Shown one piece after another: positions 63,021 to 64,000 of a stretch of DNA of 64,000 nt (position 1 is the first letter of the stretch; every line of letters begins with the position of its first letter). The translations under genes were made by a program, and so were the position numbers. Origin of the DNA: Mycteria americana. Lineage: Eukaryota; Chordata; Aves; Ciconiiformes; Ciconiidae. The stretch is taken from assembly GCF_035582795.1 (NCBI RefSeq), contig NC_134373.1, positions 14,034,001 through 14,098,000 of the forward strand. Direction: 5' to 3'. The notes under the pieces were generated by a model. It was given only the letters and a program-made list of their open reading frames with translations. It had not been told where the DNA came from and made no database searches.

Positions 63021-63142
63021 GTCATCTTGTAATGGAAGAAAATGGAGCCGACCGTGACATTGCTATGGAAGGATCTAATGAGTTGTTCATAGGCAACTGT
63101 AATAATACAGGAGAGTCAGAAACAAATGATTGGGTTTTTCAG
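63021..63142 (+). CDS. CARF: CARF first coding exon (partial gene)
   Basis: The exon starts after AACTTTTTCAG. An ATG at 63032 in good context (G at -3, G at +4) opens a 37-codon phase-0 frame starting MEENGADRDIAMEGSNELF and ending ETNDWVFQ, then donor GTGAGG. CARF (calcium-responsive transcription factor, formerly ALS2CR8) binds a calcium-response element of the BDNF gene in neurons; the human protein is about 725 residues and begins with a similar acidic, poorly conserved leader ending in VFEHL. Position and orientation next to WDR12 match the human order. Only this exon is inside the window. Identity rests mainly on synteny and the short leader, so it is less secure than WDR12. Confidence 0.8.
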
Positions 63143-64000
63143 GTGAGGTATGAATGTCCTGTCTTTGTAGATGCTTTCTTTACATCCTTTCTGATGAATT
63201 TACAGTATGATATTTCATCAATACGTTTTTTCTTGCCTTTATAGTAATACATTGTGTCTTTTTAAAAAGTACAAAAAGTACCTTCCCTTGGATTCTTGTG
63301 CCAAGGGATTCTTGAATCCCTTGGATTCAGTTTTGAACTGGTGAATATCCAGATGTTACATGTAATGACAGCCTTTAGTAATTATATTAATAGATCCTGT
63401 TACAGTGCTGAAGAAATATGTGTTTTATTGTGTTAACAAAATCCTTTAATAAAAGAATACTTGATGACATGCCTTGGAGTAGGGGGAATTCAGAACACTT
63501 GAAATTCAGGTCAAATTGCTCAGTGACTAAATGTGGTAAATAAGAATGCAGGGACACAGGACATCTGTGTACGTATTGGGGAAGGGGAGTCTTTAATGTA
63601 TTTATTATCAAATATTGCCAGATATTCCTGGTCAGAGAGATTTCTGTGCATAAATGTTCTTCTGCAGATTACTTCAACTAACATAAAATATCATTCAGGT
63701 AGTGATTTAGTAGTGTGCTTATCGTCTCTGCACAATGTCTTTAACACAACTAGTACCATTTATTTGTTGCTGCTTTTCTGGTGTAGTTTACAGTAGGCAG
63801 TTTCAGCACAGAAGATTTATACCTGCAGAATTTTTAAGAAGGTTATTTGGCCCAGGTCTGACTTCAAAATAAAATTTAGAAACATTTTCCCCCACTCTTT
63901 GGATTTGTAGTTTACAAATTTTTGTAGCAGAAATGTCAGAGTTGTGTGTTTGATTGCTGCAAGAGATACAACAAATTGCATTCCTTCTTGCATTGGCCAA
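63143..64000 (+). other. CARF intron 2 (5' part)
   Basis: AT-rich intron running out of the window. It contains a nested inverted repeat at 63285-63324; no exon was recognised. Confidence 0.6.
63301..63324. repeat. Perfect 11-bp inverted repeat, 2-base loop
   Basis: CCAAGGGATTC, TT, then GAATCCCTTGG. A further CCCTTGG arm upstream at 63285 can pair with the same CCAAGGG, giving alternative hairpins. Confidence 0.9.

Overview
This is a vertebrate, almost certainly avian, nuclear genome window. The evidence is split coding exons with GT/AG introns, compact introns, two recognisable CR1 LINE 3' ends (CR1 is the dominant avian interspersed repeat), a CpG-island promoter, and a gene order matching the ALS2CR cluster of human 2q33: FAM117B, ICA1L, WDR12, CARF. 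The species cannot be named from the sequence alone. There are no bacterial, phage or CRISPR features.

Layout. Positions 1-25165 hold the last seven coding exons of FAM117B on the + strand and a long 3' UTR; the first exon lies upstream. Positions 25166-29395 are intergenic and contain a small unnamed repeat family. Positions 29396-43049 on the - strand hold recognisable exons of ICA1L, but the start exon has a frameshifting deletion and no GT donor, and the last exon has lost its stop. I read this as a decaying gene. A small orphan CpG-rich patch at 45176-45440 may be its old promoter. Positions 48452-57786 on the - strand contain all 13 coding exons of WDR12. The phases agree throughout and the total is exactly 423 codons plus stop, the length I remember for human WDR12. 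Positions 57170-58640 are a CpG island serving as a divergent promoter for WDR12 (-) and CARF (+). The first coding exon of CARF is at 63021-63142, and the rest lies downstream.

Function. The genes do not form one pathway. WDR12 works in the nucleolar PeBoW complex for 60S ribosome maturation, CARF is a calcium-responsive transcription factor, FAM117B is a poorly understood serine-rich phosphoprotein, and ICA1L is an ICA69-type BAR-domain protein elsewhere. The only direct link here is the shared WDR12/CARF promoter, which carries a CACGTG E-box on the WDR12 side and two ZNF143/THAP11-like motifs.

I found no new multi-gene system. The most interesting signal is the erosion of ICA1L inside an otherwise well conserved block. 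Protein comparisons use remembered human family sequences and were not checked by alignment.
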